From positions 866,001 through 930,000 of the forward strand of contig NZ_LT630450.1 of assembly GCF_900116045.1 (NCBI RefSeq): DNA of 64,000 nucleotides, in the 5' to 3' direction. The DNA comes from Desulfovibrio piger. GTDB lineage: Bacteria; Desulfobacterota; Desulfovibrionia; Desulfovibrionales; Desulfovibrionaceae. The position numbers and the translations under genes are program-made. The notes beneath the pieces were generated by a model. The model had not been told where the DNA came from. It did no database searches and saw only the letters and a program-made list of their open reading frames with translations. Shown piece after piece: positions 35,052-44,371 of the stretch; the stretch's first letter is position 1; every line of letters starts with the position of its first letter.

Positions 35052-36341
35052 CTAGCCGCCGCCCATAAGCCACTTGAGCGGCGTGAGCGAGAGCGTGGGG
35101 AAGAAGAGGAGCAGGAAGAGCATGACGATCTCCGTCACCAGGAAGGGCAGCATGCCCCGCACCAGCTTGGTGATCTTGATGTTGCCCACCCCGCAGACCA
35201 CATACAGCACCGTGCCCACGGGCGGGGTGATGACACCGATGCCCAGGTTCAGGATGAACAGCAGGCCGAAGAAGTACGGATCGATGCCGGCCTGGGTGAT
35301 CAGGGGATAGAACACCGGGGCAAAGATCAGGATGTTGGGGGTCAGGTCCATGACCATGCCCACCAGGAACAGGAAGATGTTGATGGCCAGCAGCAGGAGC
35401 ACGGGGCTGTCGATGAGCGGCCGGAACAGGTCGGTCACCTGGTTGGGGATCTGGGCGATGGTGATGAACCAGCCCACGGCCGTGGCCGTGGCCACGATGA
35501 GCATGACCACAGCGGTGGTCCGCGCCGCACGGGCGCTGACGCGCAGCAGGCCGCGGAAGCTCAGTTCCCGGTAGTACCCCACACAGACGATGATGGCATA
35601 GATGGCCGCGAAGGCGCCGCCTTCCGTAGGCGTGAACACGCCGAAACGGATGCCGCCCAGCAGCAGTACAGGCATCATGAAGGCCGGCATGGCATCGCGG
35701 ATGATCTTCCACTTTTCTTCGCGCGAGAAGGTGATGGTCTCGTTGTACCCGTCGATACGCACGATGAAATACCAGACCACCATCAGGGCCAGGCCGATGA
35801 AGATGCCCGGGAACAGGCCGATCATGAACAGCTTGGTGATGGACAGACCGCTGATGGTCGCACCCAGCAGGATGAAGTTGGTGCTGGGCGGGATGATGGG
35901 GCCGAGGATGGCGCCCGAGGCGATGACGCCGCCCGCGCGACCGGGCTTGTAGCCCACTTCGGCCATCATGGGCAGCAGCAGGCCGCCCAGGGCCGCGGCT
36001 TCACCCACGGAGCTGCCCATCAGGCCGGCAAAGATCACGCTGGAGATGATGGCGGCATAGCCAAGACCGCCGCGCACGCGACCGATCATGAGCTGGGCCA
36101 GCTGCACCACACGTTTGGACAGGCCGCCCTCGGCCATGATCTCGCCGGCAAAGACGAAGAAGGGGATGGCCATGAGGGGATAATTGTTGGCCCCGTCCAG
36201 CATGGTGGATGGGATGATCATGCTGTCCCACATGCCGGAGTGCCACATGAGCACGATGGAGCACAGCACCAGCACCATGGAGATGGGGATGCCGACAAAC
36301 AGGAATGCAAAGAGGCTGCCAAGGAAAAGAAAAAGCTCCAT
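35052..36341 (-). CDS. dctM: TRAP transporter large permease (DctM)
   Basis: Main channel subunit of a tripartite ATP-independent periplasmic transporter, driven by a sodium or proton gradient; 429 residues, about 12 helices. DctM signatures are present: FVGIPISMVLVL, NYPLMAIPFFVFAGEIM, GLMGSSVGEAAALGGLLLPMM, IPPSTNFILLGATIS and the C-terminal LNLGIGVITPPVGTVLYV. It starts three bases after the dctQ stop with an AAGGAG site. The substrate cannot be inferred; a carboxylate or sugar acid is usual. Confidence 0.95.
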   Translation of the reverse strand: MELFLFLGSLFAFLFVGIPISMVLVLCSIVLMWHSGMWDSMIIPSTMLDGANNYPLMAIPFFVFAGEIMAEGGLSKRVVQLAQLMIGRVRGGLGYAAIISSVIFAGLMGSSVGEAAALGGLLLPMMAEVGYKPGRAGGVIASGAILGPIIPPSTNFILLGATISGLSITKLFMIGLFPGIFIGLALMVVWYFIVRIDGYNETITFSREEKWKIIRDAMPAFMMPVLLLGGIRFGVFTPTEGGAFAAIYAIIVCVGYYRELSFRGLLRVSARAARTTAVVMLIVATATAVGWFITIAQIPNQVTDLFRPLIDSPVLLLLAINIFLFLVGMVMDLTPNILIFAPVFYPLITQAGIDPYFFGLLFILNLGIGVITPPVGTVLYVVCGVGNIKITKLVRGMLPFLVTEIVMLFLLLFFPTLSLTPLKWLMGGG

Positions 36342-36344
36342 ACC

Positions 36345-36926
36345 CTACAACTCCTTGCTGATTTCCTGCTCGATCTTTTCCTCTTCCGTCGCCTTGGCGA
36401 AGCTGCTGGCCGGGCGGCGCACGATGGCGATCAGATCCCGCAGGCAGATAAGGATGGCCGTGAAGGCCATGATGGGCAGTGTGCTGTTGATGAAGGCCAT
36501 GTTGACGTTGGTGGCGACCGAATTGGTGTCGATGGTCTGCAGCACATAGGTGATGCCGCCGTCAAGCAGCAGCCCCAGGGCCCCCATGGTCAGCAAAATG
36601 GCCAGGATCTCTATGCATTTGCGGGGCATGCCCGAAAACATGTCCACGAACATGTCCACCGCGATGTGCTTTTTCCAGTAGAATGCCTCAATGGCACCGA
36701 AAAAGGTGATGTAGATGAAAAGAAAGCGCGCCCACTCTTCGCTGGGGGGATAACTTCCGCCAAACACATAGCGCAAAAAGGCATTGTAGAAGACCAGACC
36801 GATCATCCCCAGAAAGATGACCGCACAGAAAATTTCAAAAAGCAGTTCGCCAGACAAACCGTGCCTGTTTTCGGCAGCCGGCTGCCCGGAAGCCGTTGCG
36901 GGCGTCGTTTTGGTTTCGCTGCTCAT
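36345..36926 (-). CDS. dctQ: TRAP transporter small permease (DctQ)
   Basis: Four-helix inner-membrane subunit, 193 residues with the ATG at 36926 (the adjacent ATG at 36929 is equally possible; AGGGGG lies just upstream). The DctQ pattern is visible: NAFLRYVFGGSYPPSEEWARFLFI and HIAVDMFVDMFSG. It joins the periplasmic binding protein to DctM. An unusually long charged tail (EEEKIEQEISKEL) ends the protein. Confidence 0.92.
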   Translation of the reverse strand: MSSETKTTPATASGQPAAENRHGLSGELLFEIFCAVIFLGMIGLVFYNAFLRYVFGGSYPPSEEWARFLFIYITFFGAIEAFYWKKHIAVDMFVDMFSGMPRKCIEILAILLTMGALGLLLDGGITYVLQTIDTNSVATNVNMAFINSTLPIMAFTAILICLRDLIAIVRRPASSFAKATEEEKIEQEISKEL

Positions 36927-37035
36927 CATATCCCCCTGCATATCGGAAAAAAATCCGCTCCTGCAGTATCTGCATGCGTGGTTCAGGGTCAAAAAAGGGG
37001 GACGCCGCCCATGCGGCATCCCCCGGTATCAAATG

Positions 37036-38037
37036 CTACTTCGCGTCGCGATAGCTGGCGGCGCTTTCCAGGATTTCCTTGGCATTGGGAACGGTATCAT
37101 AGAACAGCTTCCAGCTGCGCTTGCCCGCTTCCACCATGTAGTCGTGGAATTCCTTGGAAGGCGTGTTCACGGAACCCTTGGCGGCCTTGATGGTCTCGAT
37201 GGCCTTGGCATCGCCTTCTTCCACCATCTGCCAGATGTCGTCAGCGGCGCGCTTGGCGGCTTCGTTGAACCAGGCCTTGTCCTGTTCCGGCAGGCTCTGG
37301 TAGAACTTTTCGTTGATGTACAGGGAGTGGATCACCAGGATATGGCCGGTCAGGGTGATCTGGGGGGTGATCTCGTACATCTTCAGGGCCACGATGTCGG
37401 ACAGGGGGCTGTCGCCGCCGTCGATGACGCCCTGGTCAAGAGCGCTGGGCACTTCGGCAAACGGCATGGGCTGGCCGCTGATGCCGCATTCCTTGGCAAA
37501 GTTGGTGTACAGGGGGATGTTGGGCACACGCATGCGCAGGCCCTTCACGTCATCGATGCCGTTCAGGGGCTTCTTGGTGTAGAAGTGGCGGAAGCCCAGA
37601 GGGAAGGCGTTCAGGGTACGCAGGCCGGACTTTTCGGTGAAGCCTTCATTGATCAGCTTGAAGGTCTCGCCTTCCATGGCACGGCGGGCATGGTCATAGC
37701 TGTCGTACAGCATGGGAGTTTCCAGCATGGCCATGGCGGGATGCAGGGCCGAAGTCTGGGTACCCGTGGCACACATCTGGATGATGCCCTTGCGGGTACT
37801 GGCGATGTAGGCATCTTCCTTGCCCAGGGTACTGTTGGGGAAGACCTGCACTTCGTATTTGCCGCCGGAGAGTTCCTTCAGATACTGGCCGAACTTGTGC
37901 ATGCCGATGGTTTCGGGTTCACCTTCGGGCTTCATGCCGGCGATCTTGATGACGACGGTCTTGGCAGCCATGGCAGGCGCAGCCAGCGCGCCCATGACAA
38001 AGGCGCAGGCCAAAAGCAGTGCAACGATACGTTTCAT
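37036..38037 (-). CDS. dctP: TRAP transporter substrate-binding protein (DctP)
   Basis: Periplasmic receptor of the TRAP system, 333 residues with signal peptide (about 1-24, ending APAMAAK). DctP features: FGQYLKELSGGKYEVQVFPNSTLG, GIIQMCATGTQ, and the substrate carboxylate-binding Arg in DDVKGLRMRVPN, followed by ALDQGVIDGGDSP. The Arg indicates an organic acid ligand. ATG 38037 is chosen since AGAGG sits at proper distance; 38040 is the alternative. First gene of the dctPQM operon and divergent from a GlpR-like repressor. Confidence 0.95.
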   Translation of the reverse strand: MKRIVALLLACAFVMGALAAPAMAAKTVVIKIAGMKPEGEPETIGMHKFGQYLKELSGGKYEVQVFPNSTLGKEDAYIASTRKGIIQMCATGTQTSALHPAMAMLETPMLYDSYDHARRAMEGETFKLINEGFTEKSGLRTLNAFPLGFRHFYTKKPLNGIDDVKGLRMRVPNIPLYTNFAKECGISGQPMPFAEVPSALDQGVIDGGDSPLSDIVALKMYEITPQITLTGHILVIHSLYINEKFYQSLPEQDKAWFNEAAKRAADDIWQMVEEGDAKAIETIKAAKGSVNTPSKEFHDYMVEAGKRSWKLFYDTVPNAKEILESAASYRDAK

Positions 38038-38211
38038 CATCCACCTCTGCTGATTTGGGATTGAGATAAGGAGCACCTTTCCGCACCCTGACGGCCTTTG
38101 GCCCGTCAGGCCACCTGTTTCATAAAACAAACCATCCGGCCGGTCCGGATGGAGGATCCGGGGACCGGTCCTGCCACGATGGCGGGAAAACAGGCGTATA
38201 CACTTGTTTTT

Positions 38212-38241
38212 GTCATAAGCCTTAGACAGGCTCCGCGTCAA
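38212..38241 (-). promoter_or_regulatory. Promoter of dctPQM
   Basis: Minus-strand TTGACG (38241-38236) and TATGAC (38217-38212) with 18 bases between. The leader to dctP is about 165 bases. The repressor boxes at 38248-38280 sit immediately upstream of the -35 element. Confidence 0.5.
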
Positions 38242-38246
38242 TCAAT

Positions 38247-38281
38247 TTTCGTTTTTTGATAATAGAAGTTCGAAAACGAAA
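38247..38281. promoter_or_regulatory. Paired GlpR/DeoR-type operator boxes
   Basis: Two copies of the pattern TTCG-N4-CGAA: a perfect one TTCGAAAACGAA (38269-38280) and an imperfect one TTCGTTTTTTGA (38248-38259). They start exactly 21 bases apart, two helical turns, so two repressor units could bind the same face. The arms TTTCGTTTT and AAAACGAAA also form one larger inverted repeat. Boxes of this kind are known targets of GlpR/DeoR repressors, and the adjacent gene encodes such a protein. Confidence 0.6.
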
Positions 38282-38307
38282 CCTTCCTCCCGGCAGACGG
38301 TGGCGGC

Positions 38308-38336
38308 TTGCGCACGCCCTGTCATTCCAGTATATT
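38308..38336 (+). promoter_or_regulatory. Promoter of the GlpR-like regulator
   Basis: TTGCGC (38308-38313), 17 bases, TATATT (38331-38336); transcription would begin about 24 bases before the ATG at 38367. The operator pair lies about 30 bases upstream of the -35 element. Confidence 0.55.
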
Positions 38337-38366
38337 GTGATATCCCCACTCCCACCAGGAAGCTCC

Positions 38367-39128
38367 ATGACCAAGACAACGGAACGCCACCAGGCCCTGC
38401 TGCACATGCTCAATGCGCGTGGCTATGCGACCATCGACGAGCTCACCAAATGTTTTTCCGTGACCCCGCAGACCATCCGCAAGGATATCAACACCCTGGC
38501 CGGACAAGGCAAGGTGCAGCGCTTCCACGGCGGTGTCGGCATGCCGCTGAGTACGGAAAACATCCTTTACGAGCAGCGCAAAAAACTGTTCCTGCCTGAA
38601 AAAAAGGCCATCGCCCAGATGCTGGCCAAACACATCCCCGACGGTGCCTCCATCTGCATCAACCTGGGCACGACCACCGAGGAGGTCGCCCATGCCCTGC
38701 TGGGGCACACCAATCTGCGGGTGCTGACCAACAACCTCAACGTGGCCGCCATCATGGCCCGCAACCCCAACTTCGATGTGGTGGTGGCCGGCGGCACTGT
38801 CCGGCACCACGACCACGGCATCATCGGCCCCAGTGCGGAGAACTTCATCAGGGAATTCCGGGTGGATTACGGCATCATCGGCATTTCCGGCATCGATCAG
38901 GACGGCAACATGCTGGATTTCGACTACAGGGAGGTCTCCGTGGCCCGGACCATCATCGAATGCTCGCGCCGGGTCTTCCTGGCCACGGACAATTCCAAAT
39001 TCGGCCGTTCCGCCATGGTCCGGGTGGCCAACGTCTGTGATATCGAGGCGGTGTTCTCCAACGGGCCCCTTGAAGAGCCCTGGCAGCGGATGCTCCAGGA
39101 GGCCGGGACGGAACTGTATCTGGTCTAG
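38367..39128 (+). CDS. DeoR-family transcriptional repressor, GlpR-like
   Basis: 253-residue repressor with an N-terminal helix-turn-helix (YATIDELTKCFSVTPQTIRKDINTL) and a C-terminal DeoRC sugar-phosphate sensor (GTTTEEVAHALLGHTNLRVLTNN; IIGPSAENFIREFRVDYGIIG; SKFGRSAMVRV) that follow E. coli GlpR segment by segment. The effector is thus probably glycerol-3-phosphate or a similar phosphorylated compound. No glp genes are nearby; the divergent neighbour is the TRAP operon, making dctPQM and itself the obvious targets through the boxes at 38247-38281. The ATG at 38367 fits the family start; an upstream in-frame ATG would add unrelated residues overlapping the promoter. The short motif quotations above are separate fragments. 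Confidence 0.88.
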   Translation: MTKTTERHQALLHMLNARGYATIDELTKCFSVTPQTIRKDINTLAGQGKVQRFHGGVGMPLSTENILYEQRKKLFLPEKKAIAQMLAKHIPDGASICINLGTTTEEVAHALLGHTNLRVLTNNLNVAAIMARNPNFDVVVAGGTVRHHDHGIIGPSAENFIREFRVDYGIIGISGIDQDGNMLDFDYREVSVARTIIECSRRVFLATDNSKFGRSAMVRVANVCDIEAVFSNGPLEEPWQRMLQEAGTELYLV

Positions 39129-39525
39129 TCCTGTCCCCGTATCATCGGGCAAAAGGACCGCTCCCCCCTGCCGCTCTCCGCGGCTCACGGCGGAACGGCC
39201 TTTGCCTGCTGACAGCACGACAACGCAGCTTTCCGCACGGCTTTTCCGCAGGGCATCGCATCAGAGGGAGGCACTCCCCCGGCAGGAGAAGGCCCAAAGG
39301 CGGATGACAGGCCGTTGCGGGCATCCCGGCGAAATCGTTGCCCAAAAGCTCCGTCTCTCCCGCAGGCAAGGAAAGGGCGGGGCTTTTTGCATCCGGGATT
39401 GCCGGGCAAGGCGCCCTGCCTGTCCCCCGGAGGGGAGGACTACGGCACGGCAACAAAATGCCCGCAACGCGCAGCGGGCCTTCCGGTTTTCCCTTTCCCG
39501 TCTGACGGCACGAAAGCATCCCGCC
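39129..39525. other. Non-coding stretch between converging genes
   Basis: About 400 bases between the repressor and the antiporter gene. Apart from the terminator near 39455 I see no coding or structured element; reading frames here have no ribosome sites and no family resemblance. Confidence 0.5.
39455..39479 (-). terminator. Terminator-like hairpin after the NhaC-type gene
   Basis: On the minus strand GCCCGC - eight bases - GCGGGC is followed by ATTTTG, about 47 bases after the antiporter stop. Confidence 0.55.
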
Positions 39526-40800
39526 TCAGTGACGCCGCAGCATGTCCGTCAGTGGCACCACATACAGGTAAAAGGCATAGGGCAGGCACTCCGGCCCCAC
39601 GCCCATGATGGCGCAGGGGACGCTCCCCGCGATGCTCCAGGGGATGACAGCCGCCAGCAGGACAATGCCGTTTTCCAGCGGCAGGACCATTTTCTTCCTG
39701 TCCCGCCAGAGAGGCGCGCACAGCTGGCTGGTCAGCATGATGCCGAGCGTCTGGTTGCAGCTTACAGCGGCCACAGGCAGGCCCGCCAGCACCGTGGTCC
39801 GAAAGGCCCCCAGCCGCAGGGCCAGGCATCGCCCCAGAGCCGACAGGCCGTCCAGCAGGCCGGTGGCCTCCAGCAGCCCCGCATAGGCCGAAGTCAGCAG
39901 GACGATGCCCGCCACCTGGACCATGGAAAGCAGACCGCCCCCCGCCAGCATCTCCATGCCCGCCGGCGGCTCATAGCCGTACACCAGACAGCGCAGCAAG
40001 GCAGCCGGTGCCATCTGCCGGACAGTCAGGGAGACCACGCATCCGGCAATGATGCTGCATGACATGATCTTCTTGACGTCCCATCGCAGCAGCAGGGGCA
40101 CCAGCATGAAGACGGCCGGCAGCAGGGCCCGGGCATCCGGCGCCAGCCCGTCGGCAAACAGGCCGTCCATGTACGGCAGGCTCTCTACCCGTGCCGACGG
40201 GAAGAGGACATAGGCCAGGCAGACCAGAAAGAAAGGCAGCAGGGACGTGCGCCACATGAGCCGCACGTTATCATAGATGGAGGTTCCCGTCAGGGCACAG
40301 ACCAGCGCCGCGCTGGACGACACTGGCGAGCTGCGGTCCCCCACATAGATGCCGCTCATGACCGCTCCGGCCGTCATGAGCGGATCAAGCCCGGCCGTGC
40401 GCGCCAGCAGCATGAAAACAACCCCCAGGGTACTGACCGTGCCGAACGAGGTCCCCAGCAACAGGCTCAGCAGGCTGCACAACAGGAAGACCCAAAGGTG
40501 GAAATGGGCAGGATCCACCCAGGGCAGGCAATGGTGGATGATGTAGGGGATGGTGCCGGCCGAGCGCCAGACCGCCGTCAGCATGCCGATGAGGACGAAG
40601 ATCTTCAGGATATCGCCGATGGTCCGCACGCCCCTCCCCCACAGAGCGATGATCTCGCGGGGGCGGAAGCCCTGCCGGAAAGCCTGCCCCGAAAAACACA
40701 GCAGGCCAAAAGCCAGGGCCCACAGCAGCGACACACCCGTGCGGATGCACAGGGCCAGTCCCCCCAGGAACAGCGATATGACGACGACGTTCATGGGCAT
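39526..40800 (-). CDS. NhaC-family Na+/H+ (or carboxylate) antiporter
   Basis: Inner-membrane antiporter of 424 residues with about 11-12 helices. NhaC hallmarks are visible: LLGTSFGTVSTLGVVFML, the IYVGDRSSPVSSSAALVCAL stretch of the first half, and the related CNQTLGIMLTSQL of the second half. NhaC members exchange sodium for protons; some (MleN) exchange malate/lactate with coupled ions, and this cannot be distinguished here. The ATG at 40800 is preferred (GGAA upstream); an in-frame longer frame to 41031 is Arg/Pro-rich and unlikely. Single-gene unit. Confidence 0.85.
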   Translation of the reverse strand: MPMNVVVISLFLGGLALCIRTGVSLLWALAFGLLCFSGQAFRQGFRPREIIALWGRGVRTIGDILKIFVLIGMLTAVWRSAGTIPYIIHHCLPWVDPAHFHLWVFLLCSLLSLLLGTSFGTVSTLGVVFMLLARTAGLDPLMTAGAVMSGIYVGDRSSPVSSSAALVCALTGTSIYDNVRLMWRTSLLPFFLVCLAYVLFPSARVESLPYMDGLFADGLAPDARALLPAVFMLVPLLLRWDVKKIMSCSIIAGCVVSLTVRQMAPAALLRCLVYGYEPPAGMEMLAGGGLLSMVQVAGIVLLTSAYAGLLEATGLLDGLSALGRCLALRLGAFRTTVLAGLPVAAVSCNQTLGIMLTSQLCAPLWRDRKKMVLPLENGIVLLAAVIPWSIAGSVPCAIMGVGPECLPYAFYLYVVPLTDMLRRH

Positions 40801-41120
40801 GATTCCATTCCACGCCCGGCGGGACCTGTCAAATGCTTTTCCACCGGAAAAATTTTCCGGCCTTGCCGGCTGCGGCCTCCGCGCTGCCAAGCCCGGCCGC
40901 CCGGCAGGACTCCCGGTTGCCGGCACTCCGCATGAAAGCCCGGCCACTGCCACGTGCGGCCGGGCTGCTTTTCTGTCCCTGCGGGCACCGCCCACAGCAC
41001 CGGGAACCCGGCCCCCCTGGACAAAGGGCACCGTGCCCCGGGCGGAGCTGCCCTTTCCCCTGCTGCCGGAAACGACGGTCCGCAGCGCAGGGACGGCCCT
41101 CCGGCAGCGGGAAAAAGGGG
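40801..41120. repeat. Gap containing a long inverted repeat (41051-41119)
   Basis: The 320 bases before the NhaC-type gene are non-coding. They contain facing arms of 20 bases, 41051-41070 (CCCTTTCCCCTGCTGCCGGA) and 41100-41119, that match at all but about two or three positions, directly next to the stop of the broken hydrolase. It could act as a terminator for the hydrolase transcript. Confidence 0.5.
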
Positions 41121-42058
41121 CTACAGCGCGCTGCCGAAGAAGTCCTTCAGGGCTGCCGCCACCTGGGTGACGTATTCCGGCTTGTCATACAGATCCACAT
41201 GGCTGGCCCCTTCCACCACATGGATCTTCTTGGGTTCTTTGGCCCGCCGGTAGGCATCTTCCGTGAAATAGAGCGTATCCGCCCGGCTGCCCACGATGAA
41301 CAGCAAAGGACGGGGCGACACCGTATCCAGATAGGCAAAGGCATCGAAGGCCGCCAGCTTGTCATTGCTGGAAACAAGGTAGCGGTTGGCGGACGTCGGA
41401 TAACTGCAGCGCGGCGTCCTGTAATATTCGCAGGCTTCCCGCTGGATCACGGAGGTATGCTCGTCGATCTCGTCCGGACCGTCCGGGACATATTTCCAGC
41501 AGGGAGCTTCTTCTCCCCGGGCTGCCGCCGTTCTGGCGCGGGCCACTTCCTGCAGCAGCTTCTGCATGAAGTTCTCGATCTCCACACCGGGAAAACCGTT
41601 CCTGGCGCTGTCGCCCACGTCCCAGGTGCTGATCCCGGCCGCCGCCTTGATGCGCACATCGGTCTGGATGGCACTCATGGTATAGCCGCCCCCGCGCAGA
41701 CGCCCATGGCCCCGATACGCTCTTCATCGACGTACGGCAGAGTGACGAGGTAATCCACAGCCGAGCGGATGTCCTCCACGCGCGAGAAGGGATCTTCCAG
41801 ACAGCGGGGCAGACCTTCGCTCTCGCCCTGATGGGAGGCATCGAATGCCAGGGCCACATAGCCGGCCCGGGCCAGATGCCAGGCGTAGAGGGAAGAACAC
41901 TGTTCCTTCACACCGCCGCCGGGATGGGTGACCACCACCGCGGGGTATGTGCCGTCCGCATCAAAATCGTCGGGCAGGAACAGCAGGCCCGCCAGCTGCA
42001 GATCGAACTTTTTGAACGAAACTTTTTTTCCTTCCTCATAATGCGTCGCATACTGCAT
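41121..42058 (-). pseudogene. Alpha/beta hydrolase (DLH-like) split by a one-base deletion
   Basis: Two adjacent frames encode one alpha/beta hydrolase of about 311 residues. The first (42058-41675, 127 codons) carries the N-terminal core through GAMGVCAG, the nucleophile elbow with Cys as in dienelactone-hydrolase-type members. The second (41678-41121, 185 codons) continues with YTMSAIQTD-type sequence, RPLLFIVGSRADTLYF (the Asp region) and VEGASHVDLYD (the His). Restoring one G in the minus-strand G5 run at 41689-41693 rejoins the frames exactly at GVCAGGGYTMSA. The gene is therefore either freshly inactivated, phase-variable at the homopolymer, or affected by a sequencing error. A GAGAGGGG site precedes the ATG. 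Downstream partner of the acetyltransferase gene on the same strand. Confidence 0.85.
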
Positions 42059-42149
42059 ACTTTTTTTCCCCTCTCCGGCTACGGGCCGGTGTCATGATCC
42101 GTCGGGACGGTCCGCAAAGCGGCGTCCTGCGCGCAACGGTACGGCAGGC

Positions 42150-42728
42150 CTACGCGCCCTGATCCACCTTTTTGATGATCCTGGCCGGGACCCCGGCCAC
42201 GATGGTACGGGCCGGCACATCCGCGCGGACCACCGCCCCTGCCGCCACCACGGCGCCATCGCCCACATGCACCCCCGGCAGGAGGATGGCACCGGAACCT
42301 ATCCAGACATCCCTGCCGATGACGATGGGCGCGATGTGGTGGACATGGCGCCTGTCCGGCGGCAAACCGTGGTTGATGGTGGCCAGGGTCACCCGGTGAC
42401 CGATGAGCGTCCCGTCGCCTATGCTGATCCCGCCCTGATCCTGGAAGCAGCAGCAGGCATTGATGAAGACACGGCGGCCGATGCGTATATTTTTGCCGAA
42501 GTCGGTATAAAACGGCGGGAACAGACGAAACGTCTCATCCATGGGGCGACCCGTGATCCGCCCCATGATCTCCCGGATCTCATCAGGCGTATGGAAGGTA
42601 CTGTTCAGCTCCGCGGTCAGGCGCATGGCCTCGTACGAATAAGCGTGCATGCAGTCAAAGGCTTCCGTACCCGTGACCAGCGGCTGTCCCGCATCCAGGT
42701 GTTCCAGCAAAGTGTCCAGAGACATCAT
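42150..42728 (-). CDS. Hexapeptide-repeat sugar O-acetyltransferase (maltose/galactoside type)
   Basis: Cytoplasmic trimeric acetyl-CoA-dependent transferase of the Maa/LacA/NodL family, 192 residues. An N-terminal Mac domain (LTAELNSTF, about 30-60) is followed by the left-handed beta-helix ([40 protein letters not shown] with the catalytic His; [40 protein letters not shown]). It detoxifies or modifies sugars. An AAGGAG site supports the first of two adjacent ATGs. Confidence 0.9.
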   Translation of the reverse strand: MMSLDTLLEHLDAGQPLVTGTEAFDCMHAYSYEAMRLTAELNSTFHTPDEIREIMGRITGRPMDETFRLFPPFYTDFGKNIRIGRRVFINACCCFQDQGGISIGDGTLIGHRVTLATINHGLPPDRRHVHHIAPIVIGRDVWIGSGAILLPGVHVGDGAVVAAGAVVRADVPARTIVAGVPARIIKKVDQGA

Positions 42729-43323
42729 GGCTCATTCTTCTCCTTCATGACGAAGATCAGGCTGACCGCTGCCGCAAGGCCTGACGGCGACCGCCTGCTG
42801 TTTCCCGAAGAGATAGCAAAAGGCATTTATCCGGTAAAATACCTATATCAAATGGCTATCCATGCTTTTTAAGCATGGAATGAGCTGTTTTTCTCCTGGA
42901 TGCCCTGCCCGCTTTTGCGGCACTCCACAGAGGCCACGGACCCGGCAGAGACAGGCTGCCCATCATGGTCAGGAAACATATACGGCAAGGATCGCCGCCA
43001 CAGCAGCGTGATGCGCAGGATGAAGGCGGAACAGGCTCTCGTGCGCAGGTCATGGTGCTGCCCCCGACGGACCGGCATGTCCGGCGTACCTGCCCTCTGC
43101 CTGCGTCCGGCGTCCTCCATGCCGCCCGGGAGCAGACAGGGCTGCGCCATGACGCATGACCCGGGCCGACGCGCCGCGATCATGTGTGCGCTTCGCCGCA
43201 GCGGGCTTCTTTGCCTGTTGCGGTATGCCCTGCGCCTTTCTGCGCCCCCCTGCCCCTTTTCCGCATGACATTCACATGCCAAAGCTGTAGGGTGCCCTCC
43301 GAAACGATCAACGGAGGATGACC
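42729..43323. other. Divergent regulatory gap with a perfect palindrome
   Basis: About 595 bases between the acetyltransferase and a rightward EamA gene. A probable leftward promoter lies at 42851-42824 (TTGATA, 16 bases, TAAATG). Just upstream is a perfect inverted repeat TCCATGCTT-TTT-AAGCATGGA (42859-42879), which may be an operator or a hairpin. The remaining ~440 bases hold only unsupported reading frames. Confidence 0.45.
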
Positions 43324-44241
43324 ATGCCGGGTTCCAACGCTACCGGGTTGCTGCTGGCCCTGCTCACAGCCTTATTCTGGGGGGCCCTGCCGCTGGCCCT
43401 CAAACATCTGCTCTCCTCGGTGGACGCCATCTCCATCGTCTGCCTGCGCTTCTGGGTGGCTGCGGCCTGGACCTGGGGCCTTTCCTGCCGCTATCCCGGC
43501 AACAGCACGCCGCTGGGCCGCCGGGAAAAACTCCTTCTTGTCCTGGCCGCTGCGGGGCTGAGCTGCAACTTCGTGTTCTTCAACTCGTCGGTGGCCTATC
43601 TCAGCGCCTCTGCCTGCCAGATCCTGGCCCAGGCGGGCCCTGTCCTCCTGCTGCTGGGCAGCGTGTTCGTCCTGCGCGAGCCCTTCCTCCCCATCCAGGG
43701 GAGCAGCGTCATCATCCTGCTCGTGGGCCTCCTCCTGTTTTTCAATACCCGGCTGCTGGAACTGGCCAGCGGCGACATGCTCATCGGCATGGCACTGGGG
43801 ATCATGGCCGCTGTCGTCTGGGCCGGTTACGGCATTGCCCAGAAAATCCTGCTGCGCACGATCTCGCCCGGGCGTATCATGCGCTTCATCTATCTTGCCG
43901 GTGCCCTGGCCCTGACGCCGCTCTCCTCCCCTTCGGCCTTTCTCGAACTGGACCCGCTGCAGATGGGCTGTCTGCTTTTTGCCTGCATCAATACCATCAT
44001 CGCCTATGGGGCTTTCTCCACGGCCATGAACAACTGGCATGCCGCCAAGGTCAGCGCTGTGGTCACCACGACCCCGCTGTTCACCCTGGGCCTGGAAGCC
44101 CTGGGCTCGCTGGTCCTGCCCCAGGTCTTTCCCCTGGAGCACCTGGGCCTGCTCAGTCTTCTGGGGGCTGTTGTCGTCGTACTGGGCGCCATGGGCATCG
44201 CCCTTGGCCCCATGCTGCACCTGCCGCACAAGCGATCCTGA
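43324..44241 (+). CDS. EamA/DMT-superfamily transporter
   Basis: 305-residue inner-membrane protein with ten helices in two EamA repeats (LLALLTALFWGALPLALKHL at the start; GYGIAQKILLRTISPGRIM between repeats). Third EamA-type exporter of this window. The ATG at 43324 is preferred over 43318 because GGAGG abuts the latter and is six bases before the former. Substrate unknown. Confidence 0.87.
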   Translation: MPGSNATGLLLALLTALFWGALPLALKHLLSSVDAISIVCLRFWVAAAWTWGLSCRYPGNSTPLGRREKLLLVLAAAGLSCNFVFFNSSVAYLSASACQILAQAGPVLLLLGSVFVLREPFLPIQGSSVIILLVGLLLFFNTRLLELASGDMLIGMALGIMAAVVWAGYGIAQKILLRTISPGRIMRFIYLAGALALTPLSSPSAFLELDPLQMGCLLFACINTIIAYGAFSTAMNNWHAAKVSAVVTTTPLFTLGLEALGSLVLPQVFPLEHLGLLSLLGAVVVVLGAMGIALGPMLHLPHKRS

Positions 44242-44371
44242 GCCGAGCGGTGTGTCCCTGCGCAGACCGCCGGCCTCTTGCGGAGACATGATCCTTGCCG
44301 TTGCAGGAAAGGGATAGCCTGCGTTTGCTCCCGGATCGCTCCTGCAGGACATTGCCCCGGACAGCTTCAAC

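Noticed and set aside
42869..43282. A 137-codon leftward frame in the gap before the EamA gene
   Set aside because: Arg/Gly/Pro-rich, no ribosome site, no family features; overlaps other equally unconvincing frames.
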